This document shows positions 24,438-34,167 of a stretch of DNA of 64,000 bases, in pieces; the first letter of the stretch is position 1, and each line of letters begins with the position of its first letter. The notes below the pieces were generated by a model. The model was given only the letters and a program-made list of their open reading frames with translations. It searched no databases and was not told the DNA's origin. Source of the DNA: Desulforhopalus sp. IMCC35007 (GTDB lineage Bacteria > Desulfobacterota > Desulfobulbia > Desulfobulbales > Desulfocapsaceae); the NCBI RefSeq assembly GCF_005116575.1, contig NZ_SWCN01000003.1, positions 248,001-312,000 of the forward strand, given 5' to 3'. Both the position numbers and the translations under genes were made by a program.

Positions 24438-27400
24438 TTAATGTTTCATGCCGGAATAATGCAACCTGCCTTTTTTTAGATCTCGTTGCTTTAACAGGAT
24501 GAATATTACTGGTGTCATGATGAGTACATGAACCGCTGAGGATATCATTCCACCGATCATCGGCGCGGCAATTGGTTTCATAACATCGGCACCGGTGCCC
24601 GTTGACCACATAATCGGAATCAAGCCAAGCAGAGATACAGCCACGGTCATCAATTTTGGTCGCAAGCGCAAAACGGCACCTTCGAACGTAGCATCGTAAA
24701 TATCTTGCTCTGTGCAGGGGCCATTGATCAATTTCTTGTCCAAGGCCTCATGCAAGTATATGACCATTACCACTCCGGTCTCCACGGCAATGCCGTATAG
24801 GGCAATAAAGCCGACCCAAACAGCCACCGACAGGTTATATCCCAGGGCCGAGACCAGGTAGACCCCACCTACCAGGGCGAAGGGCACCGACAGCATAACC
24901 ATGCTGGCCTCCAGTGCGGAGTGAAAAGTGAAGTAGAGCAGGATAAAGATGATCACCATGCCCAGCGGAATCAGTATCTGCAAGCGAGCCTTGGCACGAA
25001 TCTGGTTTTCCCACTGTCCGGACCAGGCAAGGTAATAGCCGGGGGGAAGTTTGAGTCTTTGTTCCAGTATCTGTTTTGCCTCGGTAACAAAACTACCCAT
25101 GTCGCGACCACGGACGTTCAGAAAGACAAGCGACCGCAAGAGCCCTCCTTCACTGTTAATCTCCGGGGCACCTGTAGATATCTTCAGCCTGGTCACCAAA
25201 GCGAGCGGCACCTGGATGCCACTCATGCCGCTGACCAGGATGCGGCGGATGGCCGGAATATTGTCACGGTAGTCCCGCAGATAGCGAATACGGATGGGGA
25301 ACCGATTTCTGCCTTCAACCGTTGTGGACAGCATCTCACCACCAAGGGCGATCTCAATGGCATCCTGGATCTCACCGACGCTGACCCCGTAGCGTGCAGC
25401 CGCTTCGCGGTCGATGTCAATGTCGATGTAGTTACCGCCGGTTACCCGTTCAGCCACCACATCAGCAGCGCCGTCAATTGGTTTAAGAATTGCTTCGGCT
25501 TGAATCGCAAGATCCTTCAGCACATCCAGGTCATTACCAAATATTTTGACTCCCAGGTCGGTACGTACCCCGGTTGAGAGCATGTTGATGCGGTTAATTA
25601 TCGGTTGAGTCCAGCCGTTTCGAACCCCGATTTGTTGCAGTTTGCCGTCCAATTCAGCCACGATGTCGGCCTTCTGCAATCCTGGACGCCATTGGTCCTT
25701 AGGCTTGAGGATTATAATACTCTCGAACATGGAAACTGGTGCCGGATCGGTGGAGGTCTCAGCCCGGCCGACCTTGCCAAGAACATGCTCAACCTCGGGA
25801 ACACTCTTGATGATTGCATCCTGTACCTGAATGATGCGTTTTGCCTCGGTAATCGAGACATTGGGGAGGGTCACCGGCATGTACAGCAGCGAACCTTCAT
25901 CCAAAGGCGGCATGAACTCGCTGCCCAGATCCATAAACATCGGGATGGCAATTGCCAGCGCCACCAGATTGAGTGCAATGGTGGTTTTTTTCCAAACCAG
26001 CACCCAGCGGATAACAGGCGAATACAATCTTATGAAGAAAGTCGAAATCGGGTTTGCGCTCTCTGGGGGCATCTTGCCCCGCATAAAGAAGTACATCAGA
26101 ACCGGGACCAGAGTGATGGCGATAATCGCGGAGCCCATCATTGAGAAAGTTTTAGTGAAGGCAAGAGGATGGAAGAGCTTGCCTTCCTGTCCCTCCAGCA
26201 GGAAAACCGGCACAAAGGAAAGTACAATGATGGCCAGGGAGAAAAAGATGGCCCGACCGACCTGTTTGGCGGAGGCGCTTACGACCTCCAGACGCCTGCC
26301 AGCACGTTCTTCAGGTGGTATTTCAGACAGGTGGCGATAGCAATTCTCAACCATGATAATGCCTGCATCTACAAGTACTCCGATAGCTATGGCTATTCCC
26401 CCCAGGGACATAATATTGGAGGTCACGCCCATCAGCTTCATTGTGATAAAGGCAATCAGCACCGAGATCGGCAAGGTTAGCACGATAACCAGGGCGCTTT
26501 GGAAATGCAGGAGGAAGATCAGAATTACCAGCGAGACAACGACAGATTCTTCCAGCAGGTTCTTTTTTAAGGTATCAATTGCCCGGTCGATAAGATCAGA
26601 ACGATCATAGGAGACCATTATTTTCATTCCCGGTGGCAGACCCTTCTCCAACTCCTTAATCTTTTCTTTGACCCGGCTAATGACATCCTTGGCATTCTCA
26701 CCGTAGCGCATAACCACGATGCCGCCTACTGCCTCACCCTCGCCGTTTATCTCGATCAAGCCCCGCCGAATCGCTCCACCCATCTGAACTGTGCCGAGAT
26801 TTTTGACATAGATCGGGGTTCCCCGCATATCAGCGCCGACTACGATATTCTCCAGGTCTTCCTTGGTTTTTACATAACCGCGTCCACGGATCAAGTATTC
26901 GGCGTCAGCCTGCTCGATAAGACGGCCACCCACGTCTTTATTGGCTGCCTTCACCGCCTCTATGATCTGTCCTAAGGCGATTTTGTAGGAAAAGAGTTTC
27001 GTCGGGTCCAAATCAATCTGGTACTCGCGGACAAAACCGCCGATAGAGGCAACTTCGGCCACTCCTTGAACTGTATTCAGCTGGTATCGCACAAACCAGT
27101 CCTGGAGAGTGCGCAGTTGCTCCAGATCGTAGCCCTTGCCCTCGATAGTATACCAAAAGACATGTCCCACACCGGTGCCGTCCGGTCCAAGAGTGGGAAC
27201 CACGCCAGGTGGAAGCAGTGAAGCTGCATAATTCAGTCTCTCAAGGACGCGGGTTCTGGCCCAGTAAATGTCAGCCTTATCCTCGAAGATGACGTAAATC
27301 ATTGAGAAGCCAAAGGCAGAGGAGGCCCTTACAGCACGAACCCGCGGTAATCCCTGGAGGTTGACCGCCAACGGATAGGTTACCTGATCCTCAACCACCT

Positions 27401-27575
27401 GCGGTGAACGGCCGGGATAATCGGTAAAGACAATCACCTGGTTGTCGGAGAGGTCGGGAATGGCGTCCACCGGTGTTTTGTAGACCGCCCAGACACCCCA
27501 GACGATGATCAAACCAAAGATCATCAGGACTAAGAGACGGTTACGGGTGGAGTAATCGATTATCTTTTCAATCAT
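24438..27575 (-). CDS. cusA: CusA/CzcA-type heavy-metal RND pump (set 1)
   Basis: The 1045-aa protein has the HME-RND layout: helix 1 at MIFGLIIVWGVWAVY, two large periplasmic loops, and the charged residues of the proton relay in [20 protein letters not shown]. The Cu/Ag-type methionines recognisable from CusA are present (LLYMPVTLPNVS, VSMFESIIILK, INMLSTGVRTD), favouring monovalent copper/silver over Zn/Co. It takes metal from periplasm or cytosol to the CusBC conduit, driven by protons. It is last in a CusC-CusB-CusA operon; AGGA lies upstream of the ATG. Confidence 0.93.
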   Translation of the reverse strand: MIEKIIDYSTRNRLLVLMIFGLIIVWGVWAVYKTPVDAIPDLSDNQVIVFTDYPGRSPQVVEDQVTYPLAVNLQGLPRVRAVRASSAFGFSMIYVIFEDKADIYWARTRVLERLNYAASLLPPGVVPTLGPDGTGVGHVFWYTIEGKGYDLEQLRTLQDWFVRYQLNTVQGVAEVASIGGFVREYQIDLDPTKLFSYKIALGQIIEAVKAANKDVGGRLIEQADAEYLIRGRGYVKTKEDLENIVVGADMRGTPIYVKNLGTVQMGGAIRRGLIEINGEGEAVGGIVVMRYGENAKDVISRVKEKIKELEKGLPPGMKIMVSYDRSDLIDRAIDTLKKNLLEESVVVSLVILIFLLHFQSALVIVLTLPISVLIAFITMKLMGVTSNIMSLGGIAIAIGVLVDAGIIMVENCYRHLSEIPPEERAGRRLEVVSASAKQVGRAIFFSLAIIVLSFVPVFLLEGQEGKLFHPLAFTKTFSMMGSAIIAITLVPVLMYFFMRGKMPPESANPISTFFIRLYSPVIRWVLVWKKTTIALNLVALAIAIPMFMDLGSEFMPPLDEGSLLYMPVTLPNVSITEAKRIIQVQDAIIKSVPEVEHVLGKVGRAETSTDPAPVSMFESIIILKPKDQWRPGLQKADIVAELDGKLQQIGVRNGWTQPIINRINMLSTGVRTDLGVKIFGNDLDVLKDLAIQAEAILKPIDGAADVVAERVTGGNYIDIDIDREAAARYGVSVGEIQDAIEIALGGEMLSTTVEGRNRFPIRIRYLRDYRDNIPAIRRILVSGMSGIQVPLALVTRLKISTGAPEINSEGGLLRSLVFLNVRGRDMGSFVTEAKQILEQRLKLPPGYYLAWSGQWENQIRAKARLQILIPLGMVIIFILLYFTFHSALEASMVMLSVPFALVGGVYLVSALGYNLSVAVWVGFIALYGIAVETGVVMVIYLHEALDKKLINGPCTEQDIYDATFEGAVLRLRPKLMTVAVSLLGLIPIMWSTGTGADVMKPIAAPMIGGMISSAVHVLIMTPVIFILLKQRDLKKGRLHYSGMKH

Positions 27576-27692
27576 TGCCGCAAATCCTGTAGGAGATCGT
27601 CAATAAATTACAAAGTATTCTCTGAGCGTTTCAGTCAGAAAATGATATTACTAAAGAAATACCCTGTTCTGCTCCAGGATAGGGCGTCGTCA

Positions 27693-29051
27693 TCACATCT
27701 TCATGTCTTCTATCCTCAAGTCGTCTCCGTTGTCCTCCGATTGCTGCTGTGCCGGTGGGGCGCCGTGACCTTCATGACCTCCACCACCTTTCAACTGTGA
27801 TTCGGAGTCAATCAGGTAGGCACCTGAAACCGCAACCTCCTCACCTACATTGATGCCGGACAGAATCTGGACTTTATCGTCTACGCGCTCGCCCGCCTTA
27901 ACATCTCGCGGTTCAAACATTCCAGGGGACGCCTCAACCCAGACCAATTGACGTTTACCTGTGTCGATGAGAGCCGTAACTGGTATGACGATTCCTTTCA
28001 CCAGCGGGACTCTGATTATAGCGTTGACAAACATATCCGGTTTTAACATATAGCCGGGGTTGGCCATTTCCACCCGTGCTTTGACCGTATGGGTTTTTGG
28101 GTCATGAAAAGGATATACGAAACTGATCTTGCCGTTGGATACGGCACCGTGTTCTATCGTGGACCGTATCTCCACCTGTTGTCCAACTCGTATATAAGGA
28201 ACTTCATCTTCAAAGACGTCTATTTCCACCCAGACTTTCGAAAGATCAGCGATATTGAAGAGGACCTCACCTGTATTAACGTACTGTCCCTGCTGAACCA
28301 TTTTTTCGATGACTATACCGGACAAAGGAGTGTAGATAGGCAGGCGGATGGTAGGTTTTCCCGCTTTTTCCAGCTCAGAGATCTGGCTCGCCTTAACTCC
28401 ATACAGCATCAGGCGCTGTTTGGCTGAAGCGACCAGCCCGTCGCCATTCCGGGAGATTGATGGGATTGACGATTTTTTCAACAGGTCACGGCTCTTGACA
28501 GCCAGCAGGTATTCCTCTTGCGTCTCCAGCAGGTCAGGCGAGAAAATTTCTGCCACGGGCTTGTCCTTGCTGACCTGAGCCCCAACCGTATCGACGTTCA
28601 GTTTATCAATTCGACCGGCGATCCAGGCGGTAACCTTGCCCTGACGTGACTGGTCGAATTGCACAATACCGACGGCGTTGATCTCCTTGTCGAGTGTCTG
28701 CTGCCTGGCCTTGATTGTGGTAACATTTGCCATAATTCGCTGATTCGCAGACATGGCGACATGTCCGAGCATCTGACCCACCTGTTTCTGCTCCGGAGTC
28801 TGTCCAGCATCATTAACGGGTGTATTATCAATCTTCTTGATCAATTCCATCCCGCAGATCGGACAGGTACCTGGCTTATCCTTAATGATGAAGGGATGCA
28901 TGGAGCAGGTATAGAGCTGTTTGCTCTGGGTCGCCTTTTGCTCGGATGTGTTACCGGCATGCTGCCTCTGCCAAAGGAACCAGCCACCTCCTGCTGCTGA
29001 AGCCAGAATGATCACCACCAGCGGGATTGCGACTGTCTTGTACAGAGCCAT
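27693..29051 (-). CDS. cusB: CusB-type membrane fusion protein (set 1)
   Basis: An N-terminal membrane anchor is followed by a heavy-metal-binding module (YTCSMHPFI ... GTCPICGMEL) near residues 48-72, then barrel-sandwich and hairpin segments and IPVTALIDTG near the end. It bridges CusA to CusC and passes Cu/Ag to the pump. The start at 29051 has GAGG seven nt upstream; an ATG two codons earlier has no room for a site. The C-terminus is His/Gln rich (GGGGHEGHGAPPAQQQ). 117 bp separate it from cusA. Confidence 0.9.
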   Translation of the reverse strand: MALYKTVAIPLVVIILASAAGGGWFLWQRQHAGNTSEQKATQSKQLYTCSMHPFIIKDKPGTCPICGMELIKKIDNTPVNDAGQTPEQKQVGQMLGHVAMSANQRIMANVTTIKARQQTLDKEINAVGIVQFDQSRQGKVTAWIAGRIDKLNVDTVGAQVSKDKPVAEIFSPDLLETQEEYLLAVKSRDLLKKSSIPSISRNGDGLVASAKQRLMLYGVKASQISELEKAGKPTIRLPIYTPLSGIVIEKMVQQGQYVNTGEVLFNIADLSKVWVEIDVFEDEVPYIRVGQQVEIRSTIEHGAVSNGKISFVYPFHDPKTHTVKARVEMANPGYMLKPDMFVNAIIRVPLVKGIVIPVTALIDTGKRQLVWVEASPGMFEPRDVKAGERVDDKVQILSGINVGEEVAVSGAYLIDSESQLKGGGGHEGHGAPPAQQQSEDNGDDLRIEDMKM

Positions 29052-29074
29052 GGTCATACCTCGGTATCGTGACT

Positions 29075-30469
29075 TTAACGATGTTGTGAATGTTCAGATA
29101 CAGGAGCAACAGGTGATGGTGATTGTTTTGGTGTCCGCTCCGGCACGATAGCGAGCTGTGGTATCATTGCACCACTGGTGTTGCTTACTAGATCAATTCC
29201 GACAGTCGCTTCAAGTTGTGCTAGCTTCATCATATACTCAGCCAGGGAATCGTACATCTCCCGCTCGTAGGTAAACAGGGTTATTCTGCTGTCGAGGAGG
29301 GTTAAAAAATCTACATTGCTTACTCGATAGCCGATGACCGCCGATTCCAGGGACTGCTCGGCCTGGGGAATGATTCCTCCCTTGTAGAGTTCAACCAGAT
29401 TCCGGCGGCGATCCAACTGGGCTATGCTGTCATTGATGGTGTAGGAGATGCTGTTCTTCAAAGCGTTCAACTCTGCCGCTGCCATGCCTGTCTCGGAGGT
29501 TGATTCGGCCAGCATAGCCTGGCGGCGTTCTTGCTGGAGGGGCAGGTTGACTGTCACACCGACGGTGAACATGTCATAGCCGGGGTCCGTTATCATGTCG
29601 GTCGCAATTCTATCCTTTAACATGTACTCAAAGAAGAGGTTAAAGTCGGGATAGAATTCCTTCTGTGCCAAACGATGGGATGCTTGTCCCTTGTTTGTCA
29701 GACTTATAAGACTTTTTATCTGGGGACGCTGCTGCAATGCGATCTTGTTCAGTTGTTCAGCAGAGAGCGTGAATTGCGGCAGGGTGAAATCCGCGATGTG
29801 GCCGACCGGTGTATCTCCGGGGCGATAGAGGAGATAATTAAGATTGGCTTCCAGGCTTTTTCGCTGTTGCTTAAGGGTAATCTGCATATCCAGCATCTTA
29901 GATTGTTCCAGGCCTGCCTTGAAGATATCCTGCTGCACTCCTTGACCAACGGAATACTTCGACTCCGCAATGGTCACAAAGTCGGCGAGAATCAACAGGT
30001 TTTTCTCAACAATTTCCAAAAACTTATCAACAGCCCAGAGCTGGTAGAAGTTCTCCTTGACCATACGGGTCAGTTCCAGCTTACGCTCCTCAATGGACCA
30101 TTTATAGGATTCAGCTTCGAAGTTGGCAACTTCCTGTTTGATGGCCCGCTTACCCCAAAATGGGATTTGCTGAGAGATGCCGATTACTTTGGCCGACTGG
30201 GGATCTTTATCGAAAACAAATGGTTCACGAACAAGCATATTCTGGAGCTTGAACATAAACATCGGGTCATCCAGTGCCGCGGCCTGTTTGGCCTTATTGG
30301 CAAACATCTGCCAGCGAGACTGCGATGATTTCAACTCTGGATTGTTTGCCACTGCTGTAGCAACGAAATGCGACAGGTCTTCGCCCGACAGTTTGAGGTC
30401 TTCTGACCATACCACGCCAGGCGAAATTATCAGTAGCAGGAGTAGGGTAAAGTTATGTATGGACCGCAT
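29075..30469 (-). CDS. cusC: CusC/TolC-type outer-membrane factor (set 1)
   Basis: The signal peptide is MRSIHNFTLLLLLIISPGVVWS. Two OEP repeats of long coiled coil follow (ANNPELKSSQSRWQMF and related), with the NLPLQQERRQAMLAE turn in the second repeat. It forms the outer-membrane exit duct of the pump. The start at 30469 has AGGAG upstream; 14 earlier codons would hide the signal. First gene of the operon. A Pro/Ser/Gln tail ends the protein. Confidence 0.88.
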   Translation of the reverse strand: MRSIHNFTLLLLLIISPGVVWSEDLKLSGEDLSHFVATAVANNPELKSSQSRWQMFANKAKQAAALDDPMFMFKLQNMLVREPFVFDKDPQSAKVIGISQQIPFWGKRAIKQEVANFEAESYKWSIEERKLELTRMVKENFYQLWAVDKFLEIVEKNLLILADFVTIAESKYSVGQGVQQDIFKAGLEQSKMLDMQITLKQQRKSLEANLNYLLYRPGDTPVGHIADFTLPQFTLSAEQLNKIALQQRPQIKSLISLTNKGQASHRLAQKEFYPDFNLFFEYMLKDRIATDMITDPGYDMFTVGVTVNLPLQQERRQAMLAESTSETGMAAAELNALKNSISYTINDSIAQLDRRRNLVELYKGGIIPQAEQSLESAVIGYRVSNVDFLTLLDSRITLFTYEREMYDSLAEYMMKLAQLEATVGIDLVSNTSGAMIPQLAIVPERTPKQSPSPVAPVSEHSQHR

Positions 30470-30591
30470 GGGCGCTCCTGATACGAAGGTATTTATTGTG
30501 CTAAACTTCACGGATTGATGTTTTCGTGCCAGGAATGGATAGCAGATACAGAGTCTCTGAGATTACCTTTCTGGCCTCTGCAAAACTCCTG

Positions 30592-30608
30592 CAGCAACCA
30601 TTTTTCCC
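30592..30608 (-). promoter_or_regulatory. Weak sigma54-like promoter for copper set 1
   Basis: On the minus strand GGGAAAAATGGTTGCTG has the GG-N10-GC spacing of -24/-12 promoters and a good TTGCT, but the -24 box is poor. It lies about 125 bp upstream of the CusC start. A sigma54 regulator is encoded nearby. Confidence 0.3.
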
Positions 30609-31145
30609 ATAATCGTAATCGCTTGATGTGCGATGCCGTTCCGCCAATCAGGCCGTATGACTTTACTCTTGTTTTAGTTGCTCGCAACAGATACTTATCG
30701 CCACTTTTTGATTAATAAAACATATGGTTTTGCAAACACGATGTCACGTGTTATTTAGACCATACACCTGTTAATTATCAGACGCGAGGTTATACGTCGG
30801 TTAAACAATATCCGTTGGCACTTCCTGCTTTTTTCGCCCCTCGTTTGAAACGTTGGTTATCCGAGTCTCGGGGGGTGTCCACTCACAGCAGGTCGCAGAG
30901 TTCGTCAAAGTAACCATGGGAGCTACCACGTTCAGTAAGGGTAGTTGTCTTTCCTGAGCGAGATGAACTGTTCGGGGTGCACGGTTAAAATTGCCAGCAT
31001 GAACCTCTGTCAAATTGGTATTACCTCAAACTGTATATAGCCTGTATCTCCAAAATAAAAGTTAACCCTATCTATACGAAATTTGGCCAGCATTTTTATA
31101 AGAATAGAATCTTCTGCTGCTTCCGGCCAAAGTGCATACCGAAAA

Positions 31146-31176
31146 AATGACTACCATTTCAAAAATGGTAGTCATT
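31146..31176 (-). terminator. Perfect 14-bp hairpin with minus-strand T-run
   Basis: AATGACTACCATTT and AAATGGTAGTCATT enclose CAA. On the minus strand six T follow. No minus-strand gene ends here, so it may terminate an unseen small RNA or be a remnant. Confidence 0.55.
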
Positions 31177-31366
31177 GAGATAATATATATCCATCAAATC
31201 CTCCAGCTTTAGATAGAGGATAATTAGCACTTTTCTGTCCTCTCCATCGTTTTCTGATCCTATTTTGCTTCATCACAGGTCATCTCTACAGAAAAAAGAA
31301 TATAGAGAAACAGGTATGCAGTACTCACGATCTTTGTAGCTAATCTTAACCTCGGCAAAATGACCA

Positions 31367-31976
31367 GTGAAAGCATTCAACCAGATAATCAGCCAGAGTC
31401 CCCTCCTCATGTTTCTTACAAGCTGCGGCCCTGTCCTTAATCCCTACAATGACGATTTCAAATGCCGGGCCAGAGACGATGCCGGGGAATATTGACACCC
31501 CTACTGCCTATAAAAAGGCTCGTTATCCGGAGACAATATCGGAAGAAAAATCAGAACCGATAAATGGTTTGAAACAGAAAGTTCAGAATAACAGATATAA
31601 GGTACTTGCCGGACTATTGCAGGAAGAGAAAAAGCCGCTATTGCAACCACCAAAAATCCTCAGGGTACTCCTGCTTCCTTATAAAGGTGAAGGCGAGGAA
31701 CTGTTCATGAGCCGCTACGTCTATGTCAAGATCGAGAATTCAAAGTGGACCCTGACTGATCTAATGGAGCGAAAGTCGATGTTTGCCTGGCTTTTACAAC
31801 AGGCCATCCTCGGCCCCAGGCAGTATTTAAAACAGAGCGATCTGGACAAGATGACCAGGCGTACCCCGTTCTCTTCGTTTCTGAACTACCTGGTCTATTA
31901 TCCTGATCTTGAAGTTTTCCTGAACCAGGACGGGATCCCCGGCAAGCGGCAACAGGATTTTAAATCCTTCACCTAA
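31367..31976 (+). pseudogene. traV: Frameshifted traV (type IV secretion lipoprotein)
   Basis: The first frame starts GTG at 31367 and gives a lipoprotein signal ending LTSC, then GPVLNPYNDDFKC, which matches the TraV opening (Cys, NPY, F-x-C). Translation stops after GEY. The second frame continues with NIDTPTAYKKARYPE and ILRVLLLPYKGEGE ... MSRYVYVKIENSKWTL, the TraV body. Dropping one G from the GGGG run near 31485 joins them exactly. TraV is an outer-membrane-associated lipoprotein that helps form the type IV core complex. Neighbouring traB/traK are absent, so this is a broken leftover of the conjugation system at 18-23 kb, or of a related element. Confidence 0.65.
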
Positions 31977-32273
31977 TTGGGTTCTTTTCCACAGAGGAAA
32001 ACGAGCTGTTAAGGCAGTAATCACGAAAAACGAATCTGTACCAAATAGCAATCGGTAGTCTTATGATGGTTTCTGTGAAAATTAAGAGAAAATCGTGACA
32101 ATGTAGAGAAAATATACAGTTCATAAACAACGATCTGTTGTTGCCCCTTGACAGGCCACATACATTCAGGTGATGAGAAAAAATAACGCTTCTGTGTTTT
32201 TAGAAAAAAGCGAGTATGGTGGCGTTTATAGATTGCCGTTGTTGTGATAAATATCTTTAATAAGGAGCCACTG

Positions 32274-32732
32274 ATGAAGAAAATAATTCTACTTGCTGCC
32301 CTACTAGTAGGTTCTGCCAGCATGGCCTGTGCTAGTGGGTCGCACGAGGGCGGACACCATATGGAGGAGAAACATTGGACAGCGCCCCACGAAGCAGCCC
32401 AGCAGGAAAACCCTGTGCCTCCAGACAGTAATTCGATTTCAGAAGGATCGAAATTATTTGCGGAATTATGTGCCCGGTGTCATGGCCCCCAAGCACAGGG
32501 GAATGGACCTGACGCTTCGGGACTATCTGTTAAACCTACCGATTTAAAAGCAATGGCCGGAGGGCATCCTGATGGGGATTTTGCCTGGAAAATAAAAAAT
32601 GGGCGTGGGGAAATGCCTGCATGGGAAGATGAACTTGAAAAAATTGAGGTATGGCATTTAGTCAACTATGTCCAGTCACTAAAAGTGCAGTCACCGGCAA
32701 AGAAGTCCACGCATGAACACGGGCACGATTGA
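32274..32732 (+). CDS. Periplasmic mono-haem cytochrome c
   Basis: After a signal peptide (MKKIILLAALLVGSASMACA) and a His-rich segment (SHEGGHHMEEKHW) comes one haem site, CARCH, with GEMPAW as the likely distal methionine region and WHLVNYVQSL closing the fold. It is a small class I cytochrome c carrying electrons in the periplasm. The start at 32274 has AAGGAG upstream. The tail (KKSTHEHGHD) is again His rich, possibly metal-binding. It sits alone between the traV remnant and the regulator pair; its place in the copper island hints at a link to copper stress, by inference. Confidence 0.85.
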   Translation: MKKIILLAALLVGSASMACASGSHEGGHHMEEKHWTAPHEAAQQENPVPPDSNSISEGSKLFAELCARCHGPQAQGNGPDASGLSVKPTDLKAMAGGHPDGDFAWKIKNGRGEMPAWEDELEKIEVWHLVNYVQSLKVQSPAKKSTHEHGHD

Positions 32733-32793
32733 ATTAATAACATAGAGATCATACCCTTCAGGAAGATACTAAAAATCGTCTCGTTGATCGAGG

Positions 32794-34167
32794 TTAGCCT
32801 TCTAAATTGTATTCTTTAATTTTATTAATAAGAGTTTGGCGAGCGATACCGAGATTTTTTGCAGCAAGACTCTTATTGTTGTCTGTGTCGTGAAGGGTTG
32901 CTCGGATCATTTCTCGTTCCATATCGCGCAAAGTCCACCCTCGCGAAGAGAAGTCGCTGGCGGCCGGCCTTCCATTTTCCGGCAGAAAACGCGGGGGCAG
33001 ATCCCGTGGAGTTATTTGTTCTCCAAGGCAGAGTACAACGGCCCTTTCGACAGTGTTCTCCAGTTCTCGTATGTTCCCCACCCAGTTGTATCGCATAAAT
33101 ATATTCAGTGTTTCCGGATGAAAGCCTTTAATGTTTTTTTTGTTCTTTTTGTTCTTTTTATCGAGAAAATGATTTGCCAGGTCAGATATATCCTCTTGAC
33201 GTTCTCGTAGTGGCGGAAGATCAATCGGTACAACAGCCAGGCGATAATAAAGATCCTGTCGAAAGGTTTCTACTTTGATCATCTCCTGAAGGTCTTTGTG
33301 TGTTGCAGCTACCACTCGAACATCAACATTGATCGTCTCATTGCCACCGACCCTTTCAAATTGGCCCTCCTGGAGTACCCGGAGAATCTTTGCCTGCGTT
33401 GGCAGGCTCATATCACCAATCTCATCGAGGAAAAGTGTGCCACCGTGGGCTAGCTCAAACCTACCCTTTCTCCTTGAGCTTGCCCCGGTAAAGGCACCGG
33501 CCTCGTGGCCAAAAAGTTCACTCTCAAGAAGGTTTTCGTGAAGTGCCGAACAGTTTACCTTAATAAAAGGACCTTTCTTACGAAGGCCATTTTCGTGCAG
33601 AGCATTTGCCACGAGTTCTTTACCTGTCCCCGATTCTCCCTGAATCAACACTGTGGCGTCACTCTGGGCGACCAATTTGAGCGTAGAGAAAAGATCTCGC
33701 ATGACCTCGCTTGAACCAATTATCTTGCCAAAAGAATAGTCCTCCGCCAATCGTTCTTTAAGATAGGCGTTTTCCGTCTTGAGAGTTGAATGGTCTAGCG
33801 CTCTTGTCAATACATGTGCCAGGTTATCAATATCAATAGGTTTAGTGATATAATCGTAGGCCCCTTTTTTCATAGCCTTTACAACGCTTTCTATGGAAGA
33901 AAATGCGGTTATCACTATGGTGGGGATATGGTTTCCCGCATCTTCGAGTGCCTCAAGGGTTTCTATACCGCCCATTCTTTTCATTTTTAGATCAAGGAGA
34001 ATGAGGTCAAAGAGATTCTTTTGCAATGCGGCAAGAACTTCATCCCCATCACATGCCTCAGTTATTCTGTAACCAAGCCTTTCGAGGTTTAACTTGAGCA
34101 TTGTTCTGTGTCCGATATCATCATCCACTAACAGCAATTGAGGTTTTTTTTGTTGTGTATCAATCAT
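32794..34167 (-). CDS. Sigma54-dependent response regulator (AtoC/ZraR type)
   Basis: A receiver domain with phospho-acceptor Asp (LILLDLKMKR, about residue 57) and TAFSS, KP motifs is followed by an AAA+ domain (GESGTGKE, GAFTGA sigma54-contact loop, GTLFLDEIGD) and a Fis-type helix-turn-helix (AAKNLGIARQTLINKIKEY). It activates sigma54 RNA polymerase when phosphorylated. It overlaps its kinase gene by 4 nt. A Lys/Asn triplet repeat (KKNKKNKKN) interrupts the AAA+ domain, encoded by a T-rich microsatellite. Likely target: the promoter at 36229 before copper set 2. Confidence 0.92.
   Translation of the reverse strand: MIDTQQKKPQLLLVDDDIGHRTMLKLNLERLGYRITEACDGDEVLAALQKNLFDLILLDLKMKRMGGIETLEALEDAGNHIPTIVITAFSSIESVVKAMKKGAYDYITKPIDIDNLAHVLTRALDHSTLKTENAYLKERLAEDYSFGKIIGSSEVMRDLFSTLKLVAQSDATVLIQGESGTGKELVANALHENGLRKKGPFIKVNCSALHENLLESELFGHEAGAFTGASSRRKGRFELAHGGTLFLDEIGDMSLPTQAKILRVLQEGQFERVGGNETINVDVRVVAATHKDLQEMIKVETFRQDLYYRLAVVPIDLPPLRERQEDISDLANHFLDKKNKKNKKNIKGFHPETLNIFMRYNWVGNIRELENTVERAVVLCLGEQITPRDLPPRFLPENGRPAASDFSSRGWTLRDMEREMIRATLHDTDNNKSLAAKNLGIARQTLINKIKEYNLEG

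Larger units (their letters stand above)
30470..31366. other. Long gene-free region upstream of copper set 1
   Basis: It should contain the cusCBA promoter, reading leftward. A perfect 14-bp hairpin lies at 31146-31176. No coding sequence is credible. Confidence 0.4.

Noticed and set aside
24202-24441. 79-codon plus-strand frame in the junction spacer
   Set aside because: No ribosome site; composition unlike a membrane or soluble domain; overlaps the end of cusA.
25605-26610. Long plus-strand frames inside cusA
   Set aside because: Antisense shadows of a conserved RND gene.
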